Part shown: positions 15,325 to 23,407 of the stretch, one piece after another | How positions within the stretch are numbered: the stretch's first letter is position 1 | Layout of the letters: each line of letters starts with the position of its first letter | Source of the DNA: Clostridia bacterium | GTDB lineage: Bacteria; Bacillota; Clostridia; Oscillospirales; Acutalibacteraceae | NCBI GenBank assembly: GCA_024404115.1 | Contig: JAKSQM010000015.1 | Span: 1 to 38,741, forward strand | Reading direction: 5' to 3' | Length of the DNA stretch: 38,741 nt | Position numbers and translations under genes: made by a program | Notes under the pieces: model-generated | Told to the model about the DNA's origin: nothing | What the model saw: the letters and a program-made list of their open reading frames with translations, nothing else | Databases searched by the model: none

Positions 15325-16971
15325 ATGGAAGAAGCAGTTAAATCATCAAATTTTATTCACGATTTTATTGATGAAGATCTTGAAAACGGAGTTAATACGA
15401 GAATTCAGACGAGATTTCCTCCCGAACCCAACGGATACCTTCATATCGGTCATGCAAAAGCTATCTGCATAGATTTTGGCACAGCTGAAAAATATAACGG
15501 CATCTGCAATCTTCGTTTTGACGATACCAACCCCTCAAGAGAGGATGTTGAGTATGTTGACTCTATCAAAGAAGATATTGAATGGCTTGGCTTCAAATGG
15601 GCAAACACCTATTACGCATCAAGCTATTTCGATTTCCTTTATGAATGTGCGCTGAAGCTTATTAAATCGGGCAAGGCATATGTTGACGACCTTTCACCCG
15701 AAGAGATTAAGGCATACAGAGGAACACTTACTGAGCCAGGCAAAAACAGCCCTTACCGTGATCGCTCTGTTGAAGAGAACCTTGAGCTTTTCAAGAGAAT
15801 GACAGATGGCGAATTCCCCAACGGCGCAAAGGTATTAAGAGCAAAAATCGATATGGCATCTCCCAATTTCAATATGAGAGACCCCATTATTTACAGAATT
15901 TCTCATACTTCACATCATCAGACAGGCGATAAATGGTGCGTATATCCCATGTACGATTTCGCACATCCCCTTTCAGATGCAAGAGAAAAGGTTACCTATT
16001 CACTTTGCTCACTTGAATTTGAGAATCACAGACCTCTTTATAACTGGTTTGTTAATGAAATCGGCTTTGAAGAGCCACCAAGACAGATTGAATTTGCCCG
16101 CCTTAATGTAAACTATTGCGTAACAAGTAAGAGAAAGTGCCTTGACCTTGTTGAAAAAGGTCATGTAACAGGCTGGGATGACCCCAGAATGGTTACACTC
16201 TGCGGCATGAGAAGAAGAGGCTATCCTGCTGAAGCTGTAAGAGATTTCATTGACAGAATCGGTGTCAGCAAGGCAGACAGCGTTGTTGATTACGGTCTTC
16301 TTGAAGCTTGCGTAAGAGATTATCTTAACGCAAACGCTCCAAGAGCAATGGCAGTTCTTCGTCCTCTTAAAGTTGTTATTGATAACTATCCAGAGGGACA
16401 GACAGAAGAGATCGAGGTTGAGCTTCACCCCGACCACCCCGAAATGGGCACAAGAAAGGTTACATTCGGCAAAGAGATTTATGTTGAGCGTGAGGACTTC
16501 ATGATTGAGCCTGTTAAGAAGTATTTCAGACTTTTCCCGGGCAATGAGGTAAGACTCAAGAGCGCATATTTTGCAAAATGCACAGGCTATGACCTTGACG
16601 AAAACGGCGAGGTTGTATGTGTTCACTGTGAATATGACCCTGCATCAAAGGGCGGCAATTCACCCGACGGCAGAAAGGTTAAGGGCACACTTCACTGGGT
16701 AAGCGAGGCAGACAGCGTTAAGGCTACAGTTAATATTTATGACAGACTCTTTAAAGTTGAAAAGCCCGGCACAACAGATGACCTTGCAGCAGACCTTAAC
16801 CCCAACTCACTTACAGTTCTTAAAGATTGCCTTATTGAAGGCAGCCTTAAAGATGCAAAGGCTGGGGACGTTTTCCAGTTTATGCGTCAGGGTTATTTCT
16901 GCATTGATAAAGACAGCACACCCGATAATATGATAATCAATCGCACAGTTGACCTTAAATCATCATGGTAA
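15325..16971 (+). CDS. glnS: Glutaminyl-tRNA synthetase
   Basis: This 548-residue enzyme forms Gln-tRNA-Gln directly. The GlnRS-type HIGH motif [17 protein letters not shown] (about 31-47), the KMSKS-like [11 protein letters not shown] and the segment GWDDPRM are all typical. The all-beta anticodon-binding domain fills the C-terminal 200 residues. GCGGAGGA lies 8 bases before the ATG. Many Firmicutes lack GlnRS and use GatCAB transamidation, so its place directly after gltX is informative for tRNA-Gln charging in this lineage. Confidence 0.96.
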   Translation: MEEAVKSSNFIHDFIDEDLENGVNTRIQTRFPPEPNGYLHIGHAKAICIDFGTAEKYNGICNLRFDDTNPSREDVEYVDSIKEDIEWLGFKWANTYYASSYFDFLYECALKLIKSGKAYVDDLSPEEIKAYRGTLTEPGKNSPYRDRSVEENLELFKRMTDGEFPNGAKVLRAKIDMASPNFNMRDPIIYRISHTSHHQTGDKWCVYPMYDFAHPLSDAREKVTYSLCSLEFENHRPLYNWFVNEIGFEEPPRQIEFARLNVNYCVTSKRKCLDLVEKGHVTGWDDPRMVTLCGMRRRGYPAEAVRDFIDRIGVSKADSVVDYGLLEACVRDYLNANAPRAMAVLRPLKVVIDNYPEGQTEEIEVELHPDHPEMGTRKVTFGKEIYVEREDFMIEPVKKYFRLFPGNEVRLKSAYFAKCTGYDLDENGEVVCVHCEYDPASKGGNSPDGRKVKGTLHWVSEADSVKATVNIYDRLFKVEKPGTTDDLAADLNPNSLTVLKDCLIEGSLKDAKAGDVFQFMRQGYFCIDKDSTPDNMIINRTVDLKSSW

Positions 16972-16998
16972 TAAATGAATCAGAAAGGTTCTGATATT

Positions 16999-17694
16999 AT
17001 GAAAATAGTTAATAAAATCATTACTTTCCTTGGCGCAGCGGTAGTTTTTCCTGTGCTTATAATGCAGACATTTGTTTCTTTAATTGTTTCTGTTAATAAA
17101 GAATCTCTTGCATATTCATTCTTCAATATGGTTCTTGGCGAAAACAATAAGATAACAGGCAACCGCCTTGGCGTTGAAAAATCACTTGTTGATTTCTTCA
17201 ATTATCTCACTGGCAAAACTCAAAGCACAATTGATTTTAAAGATGTAATTTCAAAATTACCTGCTGAATTTAACCCGATTAAAAAATTTGTTGTTGCCGC
17301 ACTTGTGTTTGTTGCAATCGGCGTGCTTATTACAGTTATCGTTATGGGATGCGCTCTTTTCACAAAGGCATACAAAACAATTATCGGCCTCAGCCTTGGC
17401 GGAGCTGCAAGCTTCCTTACATCAATCGCTCTTTTCGGCAAAGCTGCAAAGCCTTTGCTTGACGGCACAATTGATGTTGCTTCAACAATTCTTCCGTTGA
17501 TTATAGACAGCAAATCTGTCTTAGGCTCGCTGGCAACAGCCGCACTTAACGGCACTATCAATGTGGATAGATTAGGTCTTGGCGGTGCAGTTTACGGCGC
17601 AATGATAGTTCTTTTTGCAGTTGCAGTGTGGGAATTTGCTTATTACATCACAATTCCTGCAGAAGAGAGAAAACCCAAAAAGGTGAAAGTGTGA
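16999..17694 (+). CDS. Uncharacterised multi-pass membrane protein
   Basis: This protein of about 231 residues was not recognised. Hydrophobic segments lie near residues 5-28, 92-117, 122-145 and 188-214 (numbered from this start), with soluble loops between and a short charged C-terminus ERKPKKVKV. The start was placed at 16999 because AAAGG (16984-16988) lies 10 bases upstream; an in-frame ATG at 16975, only 3 bases after the glnS stop, lacks a good site. It is likely cotranscribed with glnS before it and the HAD gene behind it, 4 bases away. Confidence 0.65.
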   Translation: MKIVNKIITFLGAAVVFPVLIMQTFVSLIVSVNKESLAYSFFNMVLGENNKITGNRLGVEKSLVDFFNYLTGKTQSTIDFKDVISKLPAEFNPIKKFVVAALVFVAIGVLITVIVMGCALFTKAYKTIIGLSLGGAASFLTSIALFGKAAKPLLDGTIDVASTILPLIIDSKSVLGSLATAALNGTINVDRLGLGGAVYGAMIVLFAVAVWEFAYYITIPAEERKPKKVKV

Positions 17695-17698
17695 TATT

Positions 17699-18499
17699 TT
17701 GAAAAGACTTAAAGATAAAAAGCTTTTTTTGCTTGACCTTGACGGCACACTTTATGTCAGCGAAAAGATAATCGGCAAATCCTTGGAATTTCTTGATGCA
17801 GTTGTAAAAAACGGCGGTAAATATATGTTCCTTACAAATAACTCTTCAAAGAGTGTGGACACATACATTGAACGCCTTAACAAAATCGGCTTTAAAGCGG
17901 CGGAGGATAATTTCTTCACCTCCGCACAGGCGACTGCCTATTATATCGAAAAGAAATACGGCAAAGATAAAAGAGCTTATGTTGTTGGCACAGAGTCATT
18001 TAAAAAATCACTTTTAAAAGACGGATTCAATATAACGGACGAGCTTGAGGACGGCATTGAGCTTCTTGTTGTTGGCTTTGACACAGAGCTGACATATAAA
18101 AAGCTTGAAGAGGCTTGTATTCTTATTCACCGTGGTGTTGAGTATATTGCCACCAACCCCGACCTTGCCTGCCCATCACAATATGGATTCATCCCCGATT
18201 GCGGCGCAATAACCGCCTGTATTGAAGCGGCAACAGGCAAAAAGCCTCATTATGCTGGCAAGCCTGACCCCACAATGGTCTATATGGCGGCAGAGAAATC
18301 TGGCTTTTCTCTTGATGAAGCCTGTATGATTGGCGACCGACTTTATACCGATATTGCAATTGGCAACAACGCAGGCATCACAAGCGTTGCAGTGCTCACA
18401 GGCGAAACCACAAGGGAAGAAATTGCTTCGGCAGAGGGAAACCTTGTACCCGATATTGTGTGCGACAGCATTGACGATATTTATAACGCAATTAAATAA
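17699..18499 (+). CDS. HAD-superfamily (NagD/IIA type) phosphatase
   Basis: This 266-residue protein of HAD subfamily IIA hydrolyses phosphate from small metabolites in the cytoplasm. Motif I is FLLDLDGTLYVSEK (about 10-23), motif II FLTNNSSKSVDTY (about 49-61), and motif IV CMIGDRLYTDIAIGNNAGI (about 209-227), with the C2 cap between. The start codon is TTG at 17699: AAGGTG lies 13 bases upstream and no in-frame ATG occurs before motif II. The likely substrates are sugar phosphates, 4-nitrophenyl phosphate-like compounds or 2-phosphoglycolate; this cannot be narrowed from sequence. Confidence 0.88.
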   Translation: MKRLKDKKLFLLDLDGTLYVSEKIIGKSLEFLDAVVKNGGKYMFLTNNSSKSVDTYIERLNKIGFKAAEDNFFTSAQATAYYIEKKYGKDKRAYVVGTESFKKSLLKDGFNITDELEDGIELLVVGFDTELTYKKLEEACILIHRGVEYIATNPDLACPSQYGFIPDCGAITACIEAATGKKPHYAGKPDPTMVYMAAEKSGFSLDEACMIGDRLYTDIAIGNNAGITSVAVLTGETTREEIASAEGNLVPDIVCDSIDDIYNAIK

Positions 18500-18502
18500 T
18501 TA

Positions 18503-18536
18503 AAACCGTGGATTTTTGAAGTCCACGGTTTTTTGT
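18503..18536 (+). terminator. Intrinsic terminator after the HAD gene
   Basis: AACCGTGGA (18504-18512) pairs perfectly with TCCACGGTT (18522-18530), followed by a T-run. Confidence 0.9.
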
Positions 18537-18636
18537 TGCCTGAATATTTTTTAACTATCTAAATGTTTTTTATACCGAAAATTGAAGTGCAAAAGTAGCA
18601 GGCGACTTTTACAAATCACTTAAGATGCTATATAAG

Positions 18637-19695
18637 TTAATAATTATCAGATCTGAGCAATGTAAGCTTTGAACTGTTTCTCCCTGACCATGTGCCAAAG
18701 GATAAATGCACTAATCTAATTCCACAGTTATTGTCCCAATTGCAATCATAGATTTTAACACCTGTTGAGTCTACAGAATATACAATCATGGTGTGCTGTT
18801 TTGGCGTGTTGAATTGGAGTACATCTCCAGGCTTGGCTTTGCTTAAAAGATTTTTAACATTTGAACTTGAAAAGCTTGTTATAGAACCAATTGTTTTCAT
18901 TCCGCTTGTACTTACGCCAGCATAAGTCCAGCTTCTATAACCACCATTTTTGTTCTTACCGAATACTTCGTAAATAACTTTTTTGCCGAAGCCGTAACAT
19001 TCTTTTGCACCGTCAAAAGTGCTCAAAAATCTTGATTTGTTAGGATATTTTGCAATTACTCCATCAAGCTTTTTCTGAACAGTTGTTTTCGCTACGGTTG
19101 TTGAAACTTTAGTAGTTGCTTTGGTGGTAGATTTAGTTGTTGTACTTTTAATAAGCTTATTATAATCTGCTGTTTTTACCCAACCCATTTTCCATGCAGT
19201 TGGACTGTTTGCAGAACCTACATTGTATATAACCTGTGTGTAACTGCCTGATACGGCGACTTTATAAATCTTGTCATTCTTGGCGATACTGCCAAGTTTT
19301 GATGAGGTGCTGGCTCTTCTGTATGTTGTTGCTGTTGTCTGTGCAGTGTTAACTGCGGAAGCAGATGTTGCTGACGTTACAGCACTGAGCGGAATGTATG
19401 CTTCTTTCCTACCTGATGAAACGGGATATGAACAAAAAGCATAGTATTTATTCTTGCTGTTTTTGCCTATGCTATAGATATAAATTTCATCACTGGCGTA
19501 AATTGTACCTTTTTTACTTGAAAGGGAGTTGTTTGTATAAGTGGTTGTATTATTACCAGTACTTATCGTATAAGTTTTTAATGGTATTTTTTTGCTGAAT
19601 GACGGGAAAGCAGTTGCAGAACTGGAAAATGATACGCACATAATTGTTGTAACGATTGTTACTATGGCTAAGATGATTGATAATACTTTTTTCAT
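18637..19695 (-). CDS. Secreted SH3-like / cysteine-hydrolase-like protein
   Basis: This 352-residue exported protein has a lysine start, a hydrophobic core (about 4-20) and a likely cleavage site after SSSATA. Two beta-rich SH3-like stretches follow (about 40-105 and 115-180), then a threonine/lysine linker (about 183-208). The C-terminal domain resembles amidase-type cysteine peptidases such as CHAP or NlpC/P60, with Cys233 in KECYGFG, His301 in KQHTMIV, and Asp317/Asn319 in IYDCNWDNN as the likely triad. PGDVLQF before the histidine is typical of such folds. A role in cell-wall hydrolysis is inferred. GGAGGT precedes the ATG. It is divergent from an XRE gene. A 7-codon reading frame with a strong site lies in its leader. 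Confidence 0.8.
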   Translation of the reverse strand: MKKVLSIILAIVTIVTTIMCVSFSSSATAFPSFSKKIPLKTYTISTGNNTTTYTNNSLSSKKGTIYASDEIYIYSIGKNSKNKYYAFCSYPVSSGRKEAYIPLSAVTSATSASAVNTAQTTATTYRRASTSSKLGSIAKNDKIYKVAVSGSYTQVIYNVGSANSPTAWKMGWVKTADYNKLIKSTTTKSTTKATTKVSTTVAKTTVQKKLDGVIAKYPNKSRFLSTFDGAKECYGFGKKVIYEVFGKNKNGGYRSWTYAGVSTSGMKTIGSITSFSSSNVKNLLSKAKPGDVLQFNTPKQHTMIVYSVDSTGVKIYDCNWDNNCGIRLVHLSFGTWSGRNSSKLTLLRSDNY

Positions 19696-19725
19696 GGTAA
19701 AACCTCCAAATAATAAAAAATTCTT

Positions 19726-19749
19726 TTAATAAAATTCTAAGTATGGCAT
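19726..19749 (-). CDS. Possible 7-residue leader peptide
   Basis: On the minus strand, AGGAGG (19758-19763) stands 8 bases before an ATG that opens a 7-codon frame, MPYLEFY, ending in TAA. It ends 30 bases before the start of the secreted protein. The site is as strong as those of real genes in the window and has no other gene to serve. Whether it is translated, or regulates the gene behind it, is unknown. Confidence 0.35.
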   Translation of the reverse strand: MPYLEFY

Positions 19750-19796
19750 TGGACTATCCTCCTTCTTGCAATTTCTAATTTGATTATAATTGAATA

Positions 19797-19866
19797 ATTA
19801 TCAAGTCTGTAATTTTAAATATACTTAAATTATAGGTCAATTTCACCCTATTGTCAATAGGTCAAT
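19797..19866 (+). promoter_or_regulatory. Promoter and operator candidate for the XRE gene
   Basis: TTATCA (19797-19802), 17 bases, TATACT (19820-19825) is a plausible promoter. Just downstream are two direct copies of ATAGGTCAAT (19832-19841 and 19857-19866), and the second overlaps a perfect palindrome CCTATTG-T-CAATAGG (19847-19861). A palindrome and repeats at the start of transcription are what a self-repressing XRE protein would bind. Confidence 0.5.
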
Positions 19867-19895
19867 CGGGCATATTTATTATAGAGGTGAAAGAG

Positions 19896-20123
19896 ATGAC
19901 AAATTCAAGGCTTAAAGATTTAAGAAAGAAGAGGGGCTATACTCAAATAAAAATGCAGATGCTCACAGGAATAGATCAAAGCGATTATTCAAAAATCGAG
20001 AGCGGAAAAAGATATTTCACTTTTGAACAATGCAAAAGGATTGCTCTTGCACTCAATACAAGCATGGATTACCTCGCGGGATTGACTGATTGCGAAAAAC
20101 CATATCCGCCACATCGTGATTAA
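19896..20123 (+). CDS. XRE-family regulator
   Basis: This 75-residue protein is mainly a Cro/cI-type helix-turn-helix: LKDLRKKRGYTQIKMQMLTG, then IDQSDYSKIESGKRYFTFEQ, and ALALNTSMDYLAGLTD (about residues 6-61). The start is the ATG at 19896, with GAGGTG 6 bases before it; an in-frame TTG at 19851 lies inside the palindrome and is unlikely. There is no effector domain. It is divergent from the secreted protein and may control that gene, itself, or the aconitase X genes downstream. Confidence 0.85.
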   Translation: MTNSRLKDLRKKRGYTQIKMQMLTGIDQSDYSKIESGKRYFTFEQCKRIALALNTSMDYLAGLTDCEKPYPPHRD

Positions 20124-20173
20124 ATTATAAAAAATGCTTTTTTGAAAATTATTGACAAATTTATTGAAAATAC

Positions 20174-20202
20174 TTGAATATATTTTTACATTTGTGTATA
20201 AT
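20174..20202 (+). promoter_or_regulatory. Promoter of the aconitase X operon
   Basis: TTGAAT (20174-20179), exactly 17 bases, TATAAT (20197-20202); 67 bases before the start codon of the large subunit. Confidence 0.75.
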
Positions 20203-20268
20203 CATCTTAGTTGTTTATCTTTTAACAATAAACGCTTTACAACACATTTTAAAAGGAGGAATTTCCCC

Positions 20269-21567
20269 ATGAATGAAAACTTCAATTATAAAATGAAGCT
20301 TACAGATGAGCAGGCAGCTATCCTTAACGGCTCAAAGGGCGAAACCATGGCAAAGGTTATGAAAACTCTTGTTCTTTACGGTGATGCTTTTAATGCTGAA
20401 AAGATGGTTCCCGTTACAAGCGAAAAAGGTCATCTTGTTACAAGCTTCGGTCTCAAGGTTATGAAACCTGTTCACGACCTTATGGACGCTCTTATCGAGG
20501 GCGGCGCACTTTCCGCTCAGAAATTCTCAGTTGACCCCAAACCCCTTGATCCCAATGTTCCCTCAGATTTCCTCAAGAACTTCGTATTCAACAAGTTCAT
20601 GTATTCTGTTCAGGATAAGTATGATGCTCAGCTTGAAAAGCTTGGCCTTATTGACAAAAACTCATACACCTGCACATGCTATATGGATGAAGTAGGCAAC
20701 AAACCCAACAAGGGCGATGTTCTTTCATGGGCAGAGTCATCAGCTGTTGTTTATGCAAACTCAGTTCTTGGCGCAAAATGTAACCGTAACTCTGGTATCA
20801 TTGAGCTCTTCGGTTCAATCGTTGGCTGCGTTCCTTATTTCGGACTTCTTACAGACGAAGGCAGAAAAGCAACATGGGTTGTTGAAGTTAAAACATCAAA
20901 GAAGCCTGAAGCACAGATTCTCGGTTCTGCAATCGGCATGAAGGTTATGGAAGATGTTCCCTATGTTAAGGGCCTTGATAAGTGGCTCGGCACAGAACTT
21001 GATGGCGACACTTGCGCATATCTTAAAGATTTCGGCGCAGCTACAGCTTCAAACGGTGCAGTTGGTCTTTATCACATTGAAAATCTTACTCCCGAAGCAG
21101 TTGAGCAGGGCGAAGACCTTGTTGTTGACGGTGCAAAGACATATGTTATTGATGACGCTGAGCTTGAAAGAGTTAAGGCAAGCTATCCCGTAATGTGGAA
21201 AGATAAGAACGCTGCTCCCAAGCTTTGCTTCGTTGGTTGTCCTCACCTTTCATTCAATCAGCTTGTTGAGTGGACAGAGAATGTTTCTGCTGAACTTAAA
21301 AAGAACGGCCTCAAGAAAGTTTCTGTTCCTACAGTATTCACAGCTGCTCCTGGCGTTATTGAGAAATTCAACGCAACTCCCTTTGCTGCAAAGCTTAAGG
21401 CAACAGGCGTTGTTCTCAGCTATATCTGTCCCCTTATGTATATGAACAATCCTCTTGCTAAGTCAATGGCAGTTATCACAAACTCAAATAAGCTCAGAAC
21501 ATACACAACATCACGTTATTACACAAGTGATGAGATTCTTTCAATAATCACAAAGGAGGTAAAGTAA
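20269..21567 (+). CDS. Aconitase X large (catalytic) subunit
   Basis: This 432-residue protein of the DUF521/AcnX family is a hydro-lyase with an iron-sulfur centre. In bacteria characterised members dehydrate cis-3-hydroxy-L-proline; in archaea the same fold is phosphomevalonate dehydratase. Visible marks are SYTCTCYMDEVGNKP (about 131-145), the hallmark WAESSAVVYANSVLGAKCNR (about 152-171), FVGCPHLS (about 319-326) and YICPLMY (about 384-390), carrying the cysteines expected to hold the cluster. An AAAAGGAGG site is 9 bases before the ATG at 20269; an earlier in-frame TTG has none and lies upstream of the promoter. The small subunit starts 1 base after the stop. Confidence 0.88.
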   Translation: MNENFNYKMKLTDEQAAILNGSKGETMAKVMKTLVLYGDAFNAEKMVPVTSEKGHLVTSFGLKVMKPVHDLMDALIEGGALSAQKFSVDPKPLDPNVPSDFLKNFVFNKFMYSVQDKYDAQLEKLGLIDKNSYTCTCYMDEVGNKPNKGDVLSWAESSAVVYANSVLGAKCNRNSGIIELFGSIVGCVPYFGLLTDEGRKATWVVEVKTSKKPEAQILGSAIGMKVMEDVPYVKGLDKWLGTELDGDTCAYLKDFGAATASNGAVGLYHIENLTPEAVEQGEDLVVDGAKTYVIDDAELERVKASYPVMWKDKNAAPKLCFVGCPHLSFNQLVEWTENVSAELKKNGLKKVSVPTVFTAAPGVIEKFNATPFAAKLKATGVVLSYICPLMYMNNPLAKSMAVITNSNKLRTYTTSRYYTSDEILSIITKEVK

Positions 21568-21568
21568 T

Positions 21569-22033
21569 ATGAAACAGTTTAAAGGTCGTCCCGTAGTAGC
21601 AGGTAAATGCACTGCCCCCGCACTTGTTTCTCATGGTGGATTTAACACACTTGCCTCTTTCCAGGGCGCACTTCAGTTCGGCGATCTGCCCATTATCGGC
21701 AACAAATATAAGCAGACTGAATGTGATGATCAGAACAATAAGGATCTTTACCGTAAGCCCATGCTCAACAAGGCTCTTTGCCTTCCTCAGACAATCGGCT
21801 CAACAACAGGCGGTATGATTCTTTATTGCGCAAACGTTCTTGGTAAGTGCCCCTCATGCCTTCTCTTCTCAGAACATATTGACTCTCTTGCAGCAGCAGG
21901 TGCAGCTATCAGTGCAGTATGGTCAGAAAGTCCCATGCCTGTTGTTGACTGCCTTGGTCAGGAATTCCTTGATTATGTTAAGGACGGAATGACAATTGAT
22001 GTTGCAGAAGACGGAACAGTTACAGTTCGCTGA
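21569..22033 (+). CDS. Aconitase X small (swivel) subunit
   Basis: This 154-residue protein of the DUF126/aconitase swivel family completes the active site of the large subunit. The substrate-binding motif is PQTIGSTTGGMILYC (about 73-87), where the serine of GST matches the catalytic serine of known small subunits. APALVSHGGFNTLASF (about 17-32) is also typical. AAAGGAGGT lies 8 bases before the ATG, inside the 3' end of the large-subunit gene. No other enzyme of hydroxyproline breakdown or of the mevalonate route lies near, so the substrate stays open. Confidence 0.88.
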   Translation: MKQFKGRPVVAGKCTAPALVSHGGFNTLASFQGALQFGDLPIIGNKYKQTECDDQNNKDLYRKPMLNKALCLPQTIGSTTGGMILYCANVLGKCPSCLLFSEHIDSLAAAGAAISAVWSESPMPVVDCLGQEFLDYVKDGMTIDVAEDGTVTVR

Positions 22034-22048
22034 TTAACATTATAATTC

Positions 22049-22081
22049 GAGCCGCTTGAAACACAGCGGCTCATACTTTTT
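22049..22081 (+). terminator. Intrinsic terminator after the aconitase X genes
   Basis: GAGCCGCT (22049-22056) pairs perfectly with AGCGGCTC (22065-22072), then ATACTTTTTG. Confidence 0.8.
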
Positions 22082-22096
22082 GAAAGGAAATGCCCT

Positions 22097-22768
22097 ATGC
22101 CCACAATTAAGGTTGAAAACAGAAGCGATGACGATATTATAATCACCCTTGACGGAGAAGAGAAAGAGCTTGCTGACGGTGAAAGCGTTCACTTTGAGAA
22201 TAAAAGCAAAGGCGATTATAAAATCAGAATCCACCGCAAAAGAGTGCCGAGAGAAACTGTCCTTGCCTCTGAAGCTCCGCAGGGTCTTGAAGCGTTGAAA
22301 GAAAATGATGCAAAGCCGGGAAGCCATATCCAGCTTGATTGCGTTTTGGATTTCTGCGTCAATTCGTCAAAAGCAACTGTTGCCGTTGTGCAGGATATTA
22401 AGGGCATAGAAACTCTTCACGAGGATGTTATTTTTGCAGGCTACACTGCCGAGCTTGCAGGCGCAAAGCTCAACTCAAAAAACGATTTCTTTGCAAGCGA
22501 AAAAATCAGAAAAACATATCTTTTTCAGCAGTTAAAGGGCGCATTTCTGCCTGTTGGTCTTGCAGGTATCGCTGTTATGATTATCGGTCTTATTTTTTCC
22601 ATAATGAATATGTCTGGCGCAAAGGTGCATTTTTTAACCTCTGATGTCAGCCTTAACCGCTCACTGCTTCTTTTAGGCGGCGGAGTGATTGTAACAATTT
22701 ATTTTATTATAAATGTAATAAAGATAATGAAAAGGGCAAAATCCCTTACAGAAAATACTTTAAAATAA
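22097..22768 (+). CDS. Uncharacterised membrane protein
   Basis: This 223-residue protein was not recognised. The first 145 residues are soluble and beta-rich, with an acidic opening (VENRSDDDIIITLDGEE) that looks like a small beta-sandwich. Two membrane segments follow (about 151-173 and 187-209) and then a basic tail. The start follows GAAAGGAAA. It lies behind the aconitase X terminator and before the SRP operon. No partner or function can be inferred. Confidence 0.65.
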   Translation: MPTIKVENRSDDDIIITLDGEEKELADGESVHFENKSKGDYKIRIHRKRVPRETVLASEAPQGLEALKENDAKPGSHIQLDCVLDFCVNSSKATVAVVQDIKGIETLHEDVIFAGYTAELAGAKLNSKNDFFASEKIRKTYLFQQLKGAFLPVGLAGIAVMIIGLIFSIMNMSGAKVHFLTSDVSLNRSLLLLGGGVIVTIYFIINVIKIMKRAKSLTENTLK

Positions 22769-22773
22769 AAAAC

Positions 22774-22901
22774 TTTTGCACATAGTTTTACACAATATAT
22801 AAGCTGAAAATGCCGATATTTTAAAAGAAATATACTGTATATTGTGTATGACACAGGTTCTGACAACAATTTGACATTTTATTGACAGCACTATGTGCAA
22901 A
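22774..22901. repeat. Nested inverted repeats between genes
   Basis: TTTGCACATAGT (22775-22786) has a perfect 12-bp inverted partner ACTATGTGCAAA (22890-22901). Inside, ACACAATATA (22790-22799) has a perfect 10-bp partner TATATTGTGT (22838-22847). The block contains no gene. It may be a small structured RNA, a degenerate miniature element, or binding sites. Confidence 0.5.
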
Positions 22902-22929
22902 CTTACACCTGAAAGTGAAAATTTTTCTC

Positions 22930-22991
22930 TTGACATAAAGAGATTTATAATGTATAATAACTGCCTGTAAAGATTAAAACCTTTACAGGCA
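22930..22991 (+). promoter_or_regulatory. Consensus promoter and 5' hairpin of ylxM-ffh
   Basis: TTGACA (22930-22935), exactly 17 bases, TATAAT (22953-22958): a full consensus promoter. Transcription would start near 22965, within a perfect 11-bp hairpin TGCCTGTAAAG/CTTTACAGGCA (22962-22972 with 22981-22991). No T-run follows, so this is a 5' leader structure, not a terminator. It ends 9 bases before GGAGGT. Confidence 0.8.
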
Positions 22992-23013
22992 TTCAATTTA
23001 GGAGGTGCTTTTT

Positions 23014-23382
23014 ACGGCTAAGAATCTTGACGTTATTATGCTCATAGACTTATACGGCGATATGCTTACTGAGAAACAGCACTCCTTTCTGAGCTATTAT
23101 TATAATGATGACCTTTCTCTTTCAGAGATTGCGGCTAACGAGGGCATAACCCGTCAAGGTGTGCGTGATGCCATTAAAAGAGCCGAAGCACTTCTTCAGG
23201 AAATGGAAGATAAGCTGGGACTTGCCGCAAGATTTGAAAGCATGAAAAACGGCCTTGAAGAGATTATTGCTTATGCAGACCAGATTGGTGAATATAACCG
23301 CACTCATGAGCTTTCAAGAGAGATTAACGATTGCACAGCAAAAATCAAGGCAGTTGCCGCAACATTGATAATAGAATCATAA
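23014..23382 (+). CDS. ylxM: YlxM-family DNA-binding/SRP-associated protein, apparent ACG start
   Basis: This protein of about 122 residues is of the UPF0122/YlxM family, a sigma-70 region-4-like helix-turn-helix usually found next to ffh and linked to SRP function. Segments LLTEKQ-like (DMLTEKQHSF), YYNDDLSLSEIAANEGITRQ and GVRDAIKRAE are typical. The reading frame begins after a perfect GGAGGT (23001-23006), but the codon 7 bases later, where ATG is expected, reads ACG (ACGGCTAAGAATCTTGAC, i.e. the usual M-A-K-N-L-D). GTG at 23005 overlaps the ribosome-binding site, and ATG at 23038 would cut the first helix and lacks a site. So ACG is the likely start, with low translation expected. ffh follows 25 bases later. 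Confidence 0.75.
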   Translation, partial: TAKNLDVIMLIDLYGDMLTEKQHSFLSYYYNDDLSLSEIAANEGITRQGVRDAIKRAEALLQEMEDKLGLAARFESMKNGLEEIIAYADQIGEYNRTHELSREINDCTAKIKAVAATLIIES

Positions 23383-23407
23383 AATATGCAACCATGGTGG
23401 TGAGTTT

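Noticed and set aside
16009-16626. 205-codon minus-strand open frame inside glnS
   Set aside because: It is a shadow of glnS, which has all family motifs; there is no ribosome-binding site and the composition is typical of antisense frames.
18581-18630. Terminator of the secreted protein gene on the minus strand
   Set aside because: Only a 6-bp AAAAGT/ACTTTT stem with no proper T-run; too weak to list.
22962-22991. Terminator upstream of ylxM
   Set aside because: The hairpin has no T-run and lies after the -10 box of the operon's own promoter.
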